From an uncultured Fibrobacterota bacterium (GTDB taxonomy: Bacteria > Fibrobacterota > Fibrobacteria > Fibrobacterales > Fibrobacteraceae), in the NCBI GenBank assembly GCA_903876665.1, contig CAIRAY010000124.1, positions 1 to 64,000 on the forward strand: a stretch of 64,000 bases of DNA, written 5' to 3'. The notes beneath the pieces were generated by a model, which saw only the letters and a program-made list of their open reading frames with translations, was not told the DNA's origin and made no database searches. Positions 55,557 through 64,000 of this stretch are shown piece by piece. Positions within the stretch are counted from its first letter, which is position 1. Every line of letters begins with the position of its first letter. The position numbers and the translations under genes were made by a program.

Positions 55557-56108
55557 ATGTCTCCTGTCGTTATACCCGCACAAATGTTGGTTTTTGTTTT
55601 GCAGTCAGGCAATGCCTGGGATGCCGAGCTGCTCACGGTGCTCGAAAAGACCTGGGGCCCCTTGCGTCACAAGGGCGATTGGCATCCCTTCGATCAAACC
55701 AACTACTACCAAGCCGAGATGGGGGCCAATCTCCATAGGGCTGTGGCTTCTTTCGATTGTCTAATCGATCCCTCCCGGATTGCCGCCGAAAAGCTTCGGA
55801 GCATTGCGGTGGAAGGAATCTGGACCGGGGAGGCTGGTGGCCGAAAATTCAATTTTGACATCGGCTATATGGATCCCGATAAGGTCGTTCTTCCCTCCTG
55901 CAAACAGGGACCCTGGAAGGTATACTGGGGCGAAGGAATTTGGCTGGACATCGTGATGCACTATGCTAAAGGCCACTTCGACGGGTCGCCCTGGTCCTTT
56001 GAAGACTTTGTGCGCAATCCCTACCAACGCGACCTGTTGCTGATCCGCGAAAAGTACAAGAAGTCGCTCAAGGCCAAGGACTCTAGTTCCCCAGGCGTCC
56101 AACAATGA
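55557..56108 (+). CDS. DUF4416-family protein
   Basis: 183 aa, cytoplasmic. Family signatures are WHPFDQTNYYQAEMGANLHRAVASFDCLIDPSRI, GGRKFNFDIGYMDPDKVVLPSCKQGPWKVYWGEGIWLDIVMHYAKGHFDGSPWSFEDFVRNPYQRDLLLIREKYKK. The family is found in many anaerobes and has no known function. The last 26 nt overlap the converging caspase-like gene. Confidence 0.85.
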   Translation: MSPVVIPAQMLVFVLQSGNAWDAELLTVLEKTWGPLRHKGDWHPFDQTNYYQAEMGANLHRAVASFDCLIDPSRIAAEKLRSIAVEGIWTGEAGGRKFNFDIGYMDPDKVVLPSCKQGPWKVYWGEGIWLDIVMHYAKGHFDGSPWSFEDFVRNPYQRDLLLIREKYKKSLKAKDSSSPGVQQ

Positions 56109-58182
56109 TGTTGGCTTGGAATCCGGTCCAGAAAATCATGCGCTGGGATCCTTGGATAATTTCTTGACTCTGCCAGTCACCAATGGGCTTGGCCATGATC
56201 GCCTGTTTTGAATCACGCTGAAGCATGTTTGCTGACATACCCGCCGAAAAGCCGATGTGCCGGGTGATGTTGTATCCGACTTCCAATTTGACTCGGTGCA
56301 AACTGTTGAAGTCCATGTTGCGTACTAGGCTGTCGGGATTGTGAGGACGGGCTTCCTTGTCCCACTGGATGGGGATGGAGTCCCATTTTTGGATGAAGTG
56401 ACTCGATGCGTCGAGGGACACCCAAAGGGGCCCTTGCATCCCAAAGCGGGTGCCAATGCCATAACCGGTTCCAATGGTTTCTGGGTTCCAGTTGTCCTGG
56501 CTCCACTCAAATACGTTGTAGAAAACCGGGGAACCACTAAAGATGCTCAGCCGGCGCCAGCGCATCTCATCCACGGAAACCTTGAATCCGTAAATTCCTT
56601 TGGCGGAGTAGCTGAAGAAGCCAATGGGTGCCTTGGCGTCTCCCGAAACATTGATAAAGCCAACTTGGGTGTGCGATGCTTTGGATGTATTCACAAATCC
56701 GACTTGCACACCGTTTTTGTTGGATCCGCTGACATTGACCAAGCCTGCCTGCAGGCCATGCAGGTCTTTGGCAACATTTACCATTCCGGCCTGCACACCA
56801 TGTAGGTTCTTGGAAATATTGACATAGCCGGCCTGCACCCCATTAATGTTGTGTGCATAGTTGACCGTGGCTGAAACTTGCACGCCATTGGAGGAATCTC
56901 CCGCAATGGTCCCGAGCAGTGCAAGTTGCAATCCATCAAATCCGCGATTGGCATAATTGAGTCCTAAAAACGAAAATTGATAGCCCTGGATTCCTTGGTC
57001 CGCTTCGTTTAACAGCATGGACATTTGGGTTCCGTGTATGCTGGTATCGGCCTTGGCCCGGAGAATATCCCATTGGAAAATTGTGGGCTTTTTGGCGATG
57101 TCAGCCCGCCAGTCTTTCTTTTCCGAACACTCGCCACAGGTTCCCCGGGACCGGGTTTGTTGCATAGAAACGGTGCTGAAATTTTTGGTGGTCAATGATA
57201 CTCGGCCTCCGGTGGGCAAGGTCACTTTGGCTTCGGAAAGGGTCTGAATTTCTACGCGGACCAAGTAGGTTCCGGGAGAAAGCCCGAGCTCAATGTCCCG
57301 TCCCAAGGGCTTGTGAAGCTCGGCTACGAGTTGTCCTTGCTGGTCGCGGATATAAAAACGACCTTGTAAGTCCTTATTGAGAAGAATTGCCGAGCCAATA
57401 CCACGCAGGTCAGTCATCACAACGTCCCCCGATCCGCTCAGGTTGAGATCGCGGGAAGGGTGTTGCATGCCTCCTATGGTCGCTTCTGTGCTATTTGTCG
57501 TCTCCTGAAAGGCAAACTGGTATGCCTCGCCCAAGGTGACCTTCTTGTCCCCGTTAAGGTCTGCAGCGCCACGCAGGCCCGTCACAAAGGCATGGGTAAA
57601 AAACGAGGCCCTTAGAGCGTCGCTTTCTTGGGAAACTTCGTCTTCGGTGCTTGAGGTCAGGAAGGCGGTTCCCTTCATGTTGGAGGATTCATCCACCAAA
57701 AATGCCGGCCGGCGCTGGCCACCTTTGGCCCGCACAATGGCGCCCGATCCACAGGCATCCAAAATGGTGATGCGCACATCCGCGGGAAGAGCCTCAATGC
57801 GGGTTCGCAGTTCCTTCCAAGTTACCGTGTTATTCCCGAGAAGGAGCCCTTGTTCATCGGCATGACCGGAATAGTAAACCATGACTTCCTTGCGGTCGGC
57901 TTTGGGGGCTCTTTGGAGAAGGACTGTGATTTGGTCCAAGCCCTTTCTCAGGGAATTCGGACTGGGATCCTCCACAAGGACCTGATTTTCTTTAGCCACT
58001 CCGCCCATGTCCTCAAATACCCGCATCATGGATTTGGCATCGGAGGCGGCATAACGAAGCGTGGGGCGCCCTGACCCCCCTTCATTGGAGGAGGTCAACA
58101 GAAGGAAACGTTGGATGTTTTCTGCATGCGCCTGGGTCAGGCAGAAGGTTCCCAAAAGAATCATGAGCTTGATTGCATTCAT
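56083..58182 (-). CDS. Secreted caspase-like (C14) protein with surface repeats and barrel-like end
   Basis: 699 aa with signal peptide (MNAIKLMILLGTFCLTQAHA). Residues 22 to about 260 form a caspase-like domain: TLRYAASDAKSMMRVFEDMGGV, KEVMVYYSGHADEQGLLL with His107, and ITILDACGSGAIVRAKGG with Cys144. A beta-sandwich with a PEGA-like look follows (ILLNKDLQGRFYIRDQQGQLVAELHKPLG). Residues of about 430-510 carry repeats of the LA_2272 surface type (NGVQAGYVNIS, HGVQAGMVNVA, HGLQAGLVNVS, NGVQVGFVNTS). The end is strand-rich (LEVGYNITRHIGFSAGMSANML) like an outer-membrane barrel. It is the third gene of the sigma/anti-sigma operon, 7 nt after the anti-sigma stop. Confidence 0.8.
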   Translation of the reverse strand: MNAIKLMILLGTFCLTQAHAENIQRFLLLTSSNEGGSGRPTLRYAASDAKSMMRVFEDMGGVAKENQVLVEDPSPNSLRKGLDQITVLLQRAPKADRKEVMVYYSGHADEQGLLLGNNTVTWKELRTRIEALPADVRITILDACGSGAIVRAKGGQRRPAFLVDESSNMKGTAFLTSSTEDEVSQESDALRASFFTHAFVTGLRGAADLNGDKKVTLGEAYQFAFQETTNSTEATIGGMQHPSRDLNLSGSGDVVMTDLRGIGSAILLNKDLQGRFYIRDQQGQLVAELHKPLGRDIELGLSPGTYLVRVEIQTLSEAKVTLPTGGRVSLTTKNFSTVSMQQTRSRGTCGECSEKKDWRADIAKKPTIFQWDILRAKADTSIHGTQMSMLLNEADQGIQGYQFSFLGLNYANRGFDGLQLALLGTIAGDSSNGVQVSATVNYAHNINGVQAGYVNISKNLHGVQAGMVNVAKDLHGLQAGLVNVSGSNKNGVQVGFVNTSKASHTQVGFINVSGDAKAPIGFFSYSAKGIYGFKVSVDEMRWRRLSIFSGSPVFYNVFEWSQDNWNPETIGTGYGIGTRFGMQGPLWVSLDASSHFIQKWDSIPIQWDKEARPHNPDSLVRNMDFNSLHRVKLEVGYNITRHIGFSAGMSANMLQRDSKQAIMAKPIGDWQSQEIIQGSQRMIFWTGFQANIIVGRLGN

Positions 58183-58189
58183 AAGATCC

Positions 58190-58993
58190 TCACTTGCGGA
58201 TGACGATCCGAGTTTGTTGAAAGTGCGCATCGAGAGGTAGGCTTGTGGGTGGTTCGGAATTTCCAGAAAGGGTTTCTAGAATAGTTACCAGAGAATCCAC
58301 GGAAAAGGGCTCAGTCGAGGTGATCAGCCAAAAGGCTTCGAAGTAAGGTGCGCGGTCCAGCTCGTAAGCGAAAGGAAGGAAACCGGTTAGGCCCGGTTCG
58401 GTCTTGGCTGCAGCAGTTCCCGCCTCGGGAAAGTGTGTGGTCCACTGGCCCCGGCCATCCAGGGAAATGATGGAGGCAAAGCATTTTTTGGAAACCTGAT
58501 AATGGATTTGGATCAGATCCCCATTGTTCAGTTTGGCACCTTCAAGAATATGGGCTATCGTATCTCCTGTTTTTAGGAACAGTTGGATGTGATCCTGGAG
58601 GCCTTTGATACGAATATCACTTGGGTTTTGAATTCCTGCCACTTCGATATTCTGCGGAAGGATATCCCGATTGGACAAAAAGTATGCAACAGAAAGGGAA
58701 AGGATCAAAACCGCTGTCAGGGCTACGCGGAAGGGAAGAGTCACCAGGAATCCTGGGCGGGTATTGACTGCGCTGGACCGGGCCGTAGCGAGGGCCTGCA
58801 GACGTTTGGCGGTCTGCGTTGGATCCAAGCGGCCTAACAAGGCAACGTTATCCGCAAGCAATGCGTCTAGGTTGGCTTGGACCTCGGGGTGGGTGTGGGC
58901 CGCTTTATTTATTTGGGCAAGCTCATCAGCTGGGAGTTCTCCGAGAAGATAGCGCTCCAGTTTCCAGTCGGGTATTCCGCTTGTGCTGCTCAT
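58190..58993 (-). CDS. Membrane anti-sigma factor with DUF4384-like sensor part
   Basis: 267 aa. The N-terminal helical region (IPDWKLERYLLGELPADELAQINKAAHTHPEVQANLDALLADN) resembles zinc-less anti-sigma domains. One membrane helix lies near 90-107 (FRVALTAVLILSLSVAYFLS). The periplasmic part (ILEGAKLNNGDLIQIHYQVSKKCFASIISLDGRGQWTTHFPEAG) recalls DUF4384, seen next to caspase-like proteins. Its ATG overlaps the stop of the ECF sigma gene (ATGA). It probably holds the sigma factor at the membrane until an envelope signal arrives. Confidence 0.78.
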   Translation of the reverse strand: MSSTSGIPDWKLERYLLGELPADELAQINKAAHTHPEVQANLDALLADNVALLGRLDPTQTAKRLQALATARSSAVNTRPGFLVTLPFRVALTAVLILSLSVAYFLSNRDILPQNIEVAGIQNPSDIRIKGLQDHIQLFLKTGDTIAHILEGAKLNNGDLIQIHYQVSKKCFASIISLDGRGQWTTHFPEAGTAAAKTEPGLTGFLPFAYELDRAPYFEAFWLITSTEPFSVDSLVTILETLSGNSEPPTSLPLDAHFQQTRIVIRK

Positions 58994-59463
58994 GTTTCCT
59001 CCAACAAATTCAGCGTGGACCTCAAGGCGCGGATCCGTTTGCGTACACCCGAAACCGACATCTTGACTTCCCGCGCCACCTCTTCGAGGGTCATCCCGTC
59101 GTGCAAATGCAAAACGGCGATGGTGCGCGTGGACTCAGGATGCTTCCCGAACAGGCGATCGAGGACACTACGGGCTTCGAGGCGGGCGTAGTCGTCATCG
59201 AGGGATGCGATGCGCGAGATCAGGTCGTTCCCATCAGGTTCGCCCCGTCGCTTGCGATCGCGGATCCGGTTCAGGCAGAGTCGAGTGGCCATATTCCAGA
59301 GCAGGCTCGAGGGATACTCGTCGGTGAGCCTGGTTTGGTGCTCCAGCAGCTTCAAAAACACCTCCTGGGAGATGTCCTCGGCTTCGGCTGGGTCACGCAA
59401 AAGTTGCACGCACCTGCGGGTAACCATGGGTCCATATTTCCGGAACAAAACTTCCACGTCCAT
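58990..59463 (-). CDS. ECF-family RNA polymerase sigma factor
   Basis: 157 aa. Region 2 is VEVLFRKYGPMVTRRCVQLLRDPAEAEDISQEVFLKLLEHQTRLTDEYPSSLLWNMATRLCLNRIRDRKRR. Region 4 is LDRLFGKHPESTRTIAVLHLHDGMTLEEVAREVKMSVSGVRKRIRALRSTLNLL, with a helix-turn-helix. It should direct polymerase to its own regulon, commonly including this operon. The ATG at 59463 has AAGGG seven bases upstream; ATG 59469 is also possible. The frame stays open to 59655 but that part does not look like a sigma factor. Confidence 0.92.
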   Translation of the reverse strand: MDVEVLFRKYGPMVTRRCVQLLRDPAEAEDISQEVFLKLLEHQTRLTDEYPSSLLWNMATRLCLNRIRDRKRRGEPDGNDLISRIASLDDDYARLEARSVLDRLFGKHPESTRTIAVLHLHDGMTLEEVAREVKMSVSGVRKRIRALRSTLNLLEET

Positions 59464-59676
59464 TGACATACCCTTGTAACACCCGACTTGTGGGAAAGTG
59501 TCACCAGAATTTAGAAAGAATGGGATTGGGTCCTTCGGTGTGTCACCCCGGCCTCCTGGAGGTAAATTCCGACGGGGATCTGGGGCAATGCTACATGGCT
59601 TTGATCCCTTGTAATTTCCGAGTCCAACACCTACATTCTCTTCGCAATTCGCCATGACGGTAAGGAGATAGATGTA

Positions 59677-60531
59677 ATGAAAACCAAAATATTGAATTTG
59701 TTTGCACTTACCGCTGTCTTTTCCTTGCTGGGCTGTGGCACCGAGGTAAACCCGGTTGTAGACCCGTCGAGTTCGTCGGACGCTGATTATTCGAGTGAAT
59801 CTCCCTCCTCCAGCTCCTCATTCACAGAGGTTGTGGTTTCGAGTTCATCGGAGGTGGCATCGTCATCGAGCCTGGTCCCGTCGAGCTCGTCGGTTGTTGT
59901 GTCGTCGAGCGTTGTTCCGTCGAGTTCATCCATCGCAGAGTCTTCAAGCATTGCGCCTTCATCCAGTGTTGCTGTCTCATCTTCATCCTCGTTGCCGATT
60001 CCAGGTACTCCGGGTGCGGATCTTGTTTACGGTGGCCAGACATATAAAACCGTCATTATGGGTACCCAAACCTGGATGGCCGAGAACTTGAATTTTTCGA
60101 CTGCTACGGGCTCGTGGTGCTATGGCGAACTCGCCACCAATTGCACAACATACGGCAGGCTGTACAACTATGCAACCGCTTTGACCGTTTGCCCCAGTGG
60201 CTGGCATTTGCCAGACACTACCGCTTGGCATACTCTGGAAGCCACAGTGGGCGGAAGTGCCACGGCAGGGACCAAGCTCAAAGCCAATAGCGCCTTGTGG
60301 CGAACAAATACGGGAACGGATAATTTCGGATTTTCCGCCTTGCCCGGTGGCTACTACACATACCTCGGCTCGAACTTCTACAATATTGGCGGTTTCGGTT
60401 ACTGGTGGACGGCCACGCCCCGTGGCAGCTTCATCTACTATCGGTTCATGGAGTTCGATGGGGCGTATGTGGCCGACCTATACGACATGAGTCAGGCCAC
60501 CGGCTTATCCGTGCGCTGCTTGAAGGATTAA
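59677..60531 (+). CDS. FISUMP-domain lipoprotein with serine-rich linker
   Basis: 284 aa. The lipoprotein signal (MKTKILNLFALTAVFSLLGC) is followed by a linker of about 85 residues made mostly of Ser with Val, Ala and Pro (for example SSSSEVASSSSLVPSSSS), a Fibrobacter hallmark. The FISUMP domain runs from about 115 to the end: YKTVIMGTQTWMAENLNF, CTTYGRLYNYATALTVCPSGWHLPDTTAWHTLEATVGG, TDNFGFSALPGGYY and GLSVRCLKD. AAGGAGA precedes the ATG by nine bases. It is divergent from the ECF operon, with 213 nt between start codons. The domain is about 60 percent alike by eye to that of the 44.1 kb product. Confidence 0.9.
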   Translation: MKTKILNLFALTAVFSLLGCGTEVNPVVDPSSSSDADYSSESPSSSSSFTEVVVSSSSEVASSSSLVPSSSSVVVSSSVVPSSSSIAESSSIAPSSSVAVSSSSSLPIPGTPGADLVYGGQTYKTVIMGTQTWMAENLNFSTATGSWCYGELATNCTTYGRLYNYATALTVCPSGWHLPDTTAWHTLEATVGGSATAGTKLKANSALWRTNTGTDNFGFSALPGGYYTYLGSNFYNIGGFGYWWTATPRGSFIYYRFMEFDGAYVADLYDMSQATGLSVRCLKD

Positions 60532-60884
60532 GTGCGCAGGGATCTGGGATGAAGCGGCCTCAGTAACCACCGGCAAAAATCTTTGCCGCCCCGGGTACAA
60601 AACCATGCCGGCCATCGTCCAACCTTTTCGTAAGGGCGTTCCTTGCGGCACCTTCGGAAGTCGTGGCGCTGAAATTTGTGGGAATTGGGGCAAAAAAAAC
60701 TAAAAGGCCTTGCCGATAGGGAATGTTGTTTAGGTTTTTGAGGGTGATGGGGGTCACGCGACTTTTGAATTCAAAATATGTCTAGCCGATTCATTCCAAT
60801 GTAAAGTAATTTTTACTGTAAGGATTGTGGGATTCCGGCTTGGGGCCGGGATCTCCTCGTTTTACGTTAGGGTTTGGGGGATAT
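60532..60884. other. Intergenic region before the adhesin gene
   Basis: No gene is supported. GGCAAA-AATC-TTTGCC (about 60570-60585) is a small hairpin that could help to end the FISUMP transcript, although no T-run follows. A GC stem CCGGC-TTGGG-GCCGG lies at about 60835-60849, some 35 nt before the adhesin ATG, within the likely leader. No known riboswitch was recognised. Confidence 0.4.
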
Positions 60885-63800
60885 ATGAGACTAGGGAAAT
60901 TCAATCGCGTTCTCATGCTACTTTGTGTGGCGATGTTTGTTGTACCGAGCTGGGCGCTTGTGCTGCCTCCGTCGCCGATGTCGGGCACAGAAGCGGGTTT
61001 AAACAAACTATTAGAATACCAAATATTTGGTGCCGATAAAATAACGGCAGGCCATGATTTAGAGCTTTCCAACCCCAAAGGGTATTTTGGATCGAACAAG
61101 CAAATTGTTGCCGTAGGAGGCAATTGGAAAATTTCTCCCACGACTCTGATTGGCTCCGATGGGGGGGGTGCCATTGTTGCTGCGGACTTTGATGGGAATG
61201 GTGTTCTCACCTTTAACGGAAAAGTGATTGTTAATGGCTCTATGATGTTAATAAATCAAAATACTTTCAAGGATACATTAGCGACATGGAGTGCTCCATC
61301 AGGGGGGACATTGACTGAACCACCAAAAGGGATTTATAGTAAATCAAGTTGGCCTGACCACTTCACCAGTATGTGGCAGTCTTTACAGGTGCCATCTTTG
61401 GATTGGACGCAATGCCATGCGGATGATCCATCCTATCCCATAAATTCGAATATCAATGTTTCTACCCCAAATGCTGTTGCATTGCTAGATGCCTCACAGA
61501 TTATTGCAGACACAGTGGTGGATTATTGTCTTAATAATGTGACCGGAAACCAAAACGGCTATAAAGTTTTAGTAAAACATCAGCCCTATCAGATTGTGAG
61601 GGTTTTTGTCAATGGGGATTTTTCCTTCCATAACGACAATGTGTTTGGGGTAACCACCGATGGAGTCAGCATAATCTCCAAGGACGATTACAAAGGTTCA
61701 CTTCTTGTTTATGTGAATGGAACATTTACCGGAAGTGGTGATCGTCATACTTTGATGGGCTCATTTATGCATCCGAAGCCCTTGGCGCTATGGCAAGGAA
61801 CGAGTCTTACCGGACAGTTGATCGCTCAAGAAATCACGGTCCAGAACACCTTAAATGGAGCAAATTTCAAATATGTTCCTTTCAATCCTCCTCAATTACA
61901 GCCAACTATCAGTTATAATGGTGGAGTTCAGCTTACTGAAAATGATGCAACTACCCGAACACTTATCGTTTCCTTGGATAAGCCGGCAATTGTTCCGGTA
62001 AGCGTGGATTATTCCTTTTTGTTTGAAGGGGTTGCTCCTTTGGCCAGTGCTGCTGATTTCGATAGCATTGGCTTGACAGGTAAATTGAACTGGGCAGTGG
62101 GGCAAACTACTGCATTCATAAAGCTAAAGGTGAAAAATGATCCTGACAAAGAAGGAACAGAAAATTTAAAGTTAACTCTAAGTAATATTGATGGAGCAGT
62201 TTTCCCTGGTGGGGCTACTTCCGTTTCCGTTTTGATGTCAATCCTAGATAACGATGACAACCTCGCGCCCACATCCCAAAACGGCTCAGTCATTGTCACG
62301 GAAGACCTCCCATTCGCATTCAAAGCGGGGGATTTTATTTTTAACGATGCCCTTCCTGGAAACATCACGTTCGTATCCTTGACCGTTGCCACTCCACCAG
62401 CTCTCGGAACTTTGTTCATCGATAACGGAAACGGACTCTATGATTCAGGTGTTGATTTTGTGGTAACCGCAAATTCAAGCCTGGCGGTTGCGGATATTCC
62501 CAAACTCATGTATCTGACTCCTTCAAATGGAAATACCGCAACGTCATTTTCATTCAAAGTTTCTGATGGTCTTTTGGAGTCGGTTTCTTCCTACACCATG
62601 GCCATTACTGTCACTGCCGTTGCTGATACCCCCTCCATCTCCGCCATTGCGAATCAAACAATCCTAGAAGATCAGCCCACTACAGCACTCGCATTCACCA
62701 TTGGTGATGGCGATGGCCTTGCTTCTGCCACACTGAGCGTAAGCTCCAACAACCTCACCCTGATCCCCTTGGCAAACATCCATCTAGATACCCTCACCCC
62801 CACAAGCCTTACCGTCACTCTGACTCCAGCAACGCACCGAAATGGTGGACCGGTAACCATAAAGGTAATCCATTCCGATGGAGGACTTGCCGACACCGCC
62901 ATTTTCACCGTCAGCATCACCCCCGTCAATGATGCTCCAAGCTTTACCAAGGGCGCAAACGACACGGTCAATGAAAATGCAGGTCCCCAAACAAGAAACT
63001 GGAATTCCGTCCGGTCGGCCGGCCCATACGAAACTCAGACTCTTTCCTTCCTACCAACCAACAACAACAACGCCCTCTTTAGCACACAACCTGCCGTGAG
63101 CTCAGCTGGCGTTTTGACCTACACTCCCGCAGCGAATAAGTCGGGTGTCGCAACCGTAACCATCAAAATCAAGGACAGTGGCCTTACTGCAAATGGTGGG
63201 GTGGACACAAGCGCCACCCAAACCTTCACCATCACTGTGGTTGGTGTGAACGGCGTTCCAAGCTTCACCGTGGGTGCGGATCAATCGGTAAATGAGGATG
63301 CTGGACTGCAAACCGTAAATGGTTGGGTTCCTACCTTTAGCGCAGGTGCTGGTGAGACCTCCCAGACGGTCTCTTTCACGGCAACGGCAGCCGATCCATC
63401 CTTGTTCTCTGGTGTCCCTTTGATTAGCCCCAGTGGTGTATTGACCTACACTCCGGCCGCCAATGCTTTCGGCACCACCAATGTCACCGTATTTATCAAA
63501 GATGATGGCGGAACAGCAAATGGTGGCGTGGACCAGAGTGCCACGAAGAATTTCACCATCACAGTGAAACCGGTTAACGATGCTCCGAGCTACACTTCGG
63601 GAAGCAATGTCACTGTCCCAGAAGATACTGCCGCAACTTATAGCAAGGCCTGGGCTTCGACTCTTTCCATGGGGCCTGCAAACGAGGTGCTACAGACGGA
63701 TACCTTCAAGGTAACCAACAATGCGAGTACACTATTCAGCACACAACCCTCTATCAGCGCAGCCGGGCTATTGACTTTCAAGCCGGCCCTCAACGCTAAC

Positions 63801-64000
63801 GGGGTGGCCACGGTTACGGTTCGCTTCAAGGATAGCGGTGGAACCTTAAACGGGGGTGTGGATTCTGTGGGTGCCCGGACTTTCACCATCAACATAACCC
63901 CTGTCAATGATGCTCCGGTGGCAGTAAATGACAATGCCCCTACCGCACAGGATGTTGCCAAGGCGTTTTCCCAAGCGACTCTCGTGGCAAATGACACGGA
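60885..64000 (+). CDS. Giant surface adhesin, N-terminal part (runs off the window)
   Basis: The frame is open from the ATG at 60885 (GGGGG six bases upstream) to the window end: 1038 residues, incomplete. The signal peptide is RVLMLLCVAMFVVPSWA. Residues of about 40-335 look like a choice-of-anchor-A type domain (YQIFGADKITAGHDLELSNPKGYFGSNKQIVAVGGNW). A Calx-beta-like fold follows (about 345-455, LTENDATTRTLIVSLDKPAIVPVSVDYSF). Then cadherin-like tandem repeats of about 105-110 residues start near 467, 580, 681, 788, 899 and 1007 with NDAPSFT..VNEDAG-type joints. Probably a surface or slime-type adhesin. Codon and base use in the first 1.3 kb is more AT-rich than neighbouring genes. Confidence 0.85.
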   Translation, partial: MRLGKFNRVLMLLCVAMFVVPSWALVLPPSPMSGTEAGLNKLLEYQIFGADKITAGHDLELSNPKGYFGSNKQIVAVGGNWKISPTTLIGSDGGGAIVAADFDGNGVLTFNGKVIVNGSMMLINQNTFKDTLATWSAPSGGTLTEPPKGIYSKSSWPDHFTSMWQSLQVPSLDWTQCHADDPSYPINSNINVSTPNAVALLDASQIIADTVVDYCLNNVTGNQNGYKVLVKHQPYQIVRVFVNGDFSFHNDNVFGVTTDGVSIISKDDYKGSLLVYVNGTFTGSGDRHTLMGSFMHPKPLALWQGTSLTGQLIAQEITVQNTLNGANFKYVPFNPPQLQPTISYNGGVQLTENDATTRTLIVSLDKPAIVPVSVDYSFLFEGVAPLASAADFDSIGLTGKLNWAVGQTTAFIKLKVKNDPDKEGTENLKLTLSNIDGAVFPGGATSVSVLMSILDNDDNLAPTSQNGSVIVTEDLPFAFKAGDFIFNDALPGNITFVSLTVATPPALGTLFIDNGNGLYDSGVDFVVTANSSLAVADIPKLMYLTPSNGNTATSFSFKVSDGLLESVSSYTMAITVTAVADTPSISAIANQTILEDQPTTALAFTIGDGDGLASATLSVSSNNLTLIPLANIHLDTLTPTSLTVTLTPATHRNGGPVTIKVIHSDGGLADTAIFTVSITPVNDAPSFTKGANDTVNENAGPQTRNWNSVRSAGPYETQTLSFLPTNNNNALFSTQPAVSSAGVLTYTPAANKSGVATVTIKIKDSGLTANGGVDTSATQTFTITVVGVNGVPSFTVGADQSVNEDAGLQTVNGWVPTFSAGAGETSQTVSFTATAADPSLFSGVPLISPSGVLTYTPAANAFGTTNVTVFIKDDGGTANGGVDQSATKNFTITVKPVNDAPSYTSGSNVTVPEDTAATYSKAWASTLSMGPANEVLQTDTFKVTNNASTLFSTQPSISAAGLLTFKPALNANGVATVTVRFKDSGGTLNGGVDSVGARTFTINITPVNDAPVAVNDNAPTAQDVAKAFSQATLVANDT

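Noticed and set aside
59464-59655. N-terminal extension of the ECF sigma factor
   Set aside because: The frame is open but the sequence is Pro/Gly-rich and unlike region 1 or 2; a ribosome site marks the ATG at 59463.
60560-60757. Minus-strand frames after the FISUMP gene
   Set aside because: Short, in overlapping frames, with no start signal or family pattern; treated as intergenic DNA.

Overview
The window looks like chromosomal DNA of a Gram-negative, Fibrobacterota-like bacterium. The best pointers are two lipoproteins with the FISUMP domain (the Fibrobacter succinogenes major paralogous domain), one carried on a long serine-rich linker. Others are a pyruvate,phosphate dikinase, a glycogen-type ADP-glucose pyrophosphorylase, many outer-membrane or lipoprotein products, and two large secreted proteins ending in FlgD-like Ig folds. 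A flagellin gene with a sigma-28-type promoter and a nearby NtrB/NtrC-type pair suggest a flagellated member. No rRNA, tRNA or CRISPR array was seen. The species assignment is inference.

Layout. 0-5 kb: 3' end of a group II intron, ppdK with a histone-like tail (minus), then a degenerate GH57-like protein. 5.1-5.4 kb: inverted cluster of TTTCCAC repeats. 5.4-11.6 kb: a plus-strand run coding for a STAS membrane protein, lytic transglycosylase, TolC-like protein, MlaC-like protein, DUF2953-like protein, RsuA-type pseudouridine synthase and RsmC-type methyltransferase. 11.6-14.5 kb: structured intergenic DNA, a small-molecule kinase, an inositol-monophosphatase-family enzyme and a tandem-STAS protein. 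14.6-21.6 kb (minus): a three-gene envelope operon. 21.7-28.4 kb: HU protein, dihydrouridine synthase, glgC, flagellin, folB and a PEGA-domain protein.

28.5-33.5 kb: TPR protein, FlgN-like coiled coil, histidine kinase, sigma-54 activator and a 45-aa membrane peptide. 33.6-42 kb: small acidic protein, MltD-like LysM lipoprotein, SppA, PorU-like C25 peptidase and a membrane protein. 42-48.5 kb: mdh, a repeat-rich gap, CsgG-like protein with FISUMP lipoprotein, a broken Rpn-like gene, an MFS transporter, queC and a barrel protein. 48.5-56 kb: hisC, hisN-like, STAS/DUF2225 protein, comEC, a metzincin lipoprotein, REP-like repeats and DUF4416. 56-59.5 kb (minus): ECF sigma factor, anti-sigma factor and a secreted caspase-like protein. 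59.7-64 kb: FISUMP lipoprotein and the start of a giant adhesin that leaves the window.

Two themes stand out. First, several genes have a sigma-70-type -10 box ending 6 nt before the start codon, as expected for leaderless mRNA (tandem-STAS, HU, the first gene of the 21.6 kb operon, STAS/DUF2225). Second, the sigma/anti-sigma/caspase-surface-repeat operon beside a FISUMP lipoprotein is the best candidate here for an undescribed envelope-stress or effector system.
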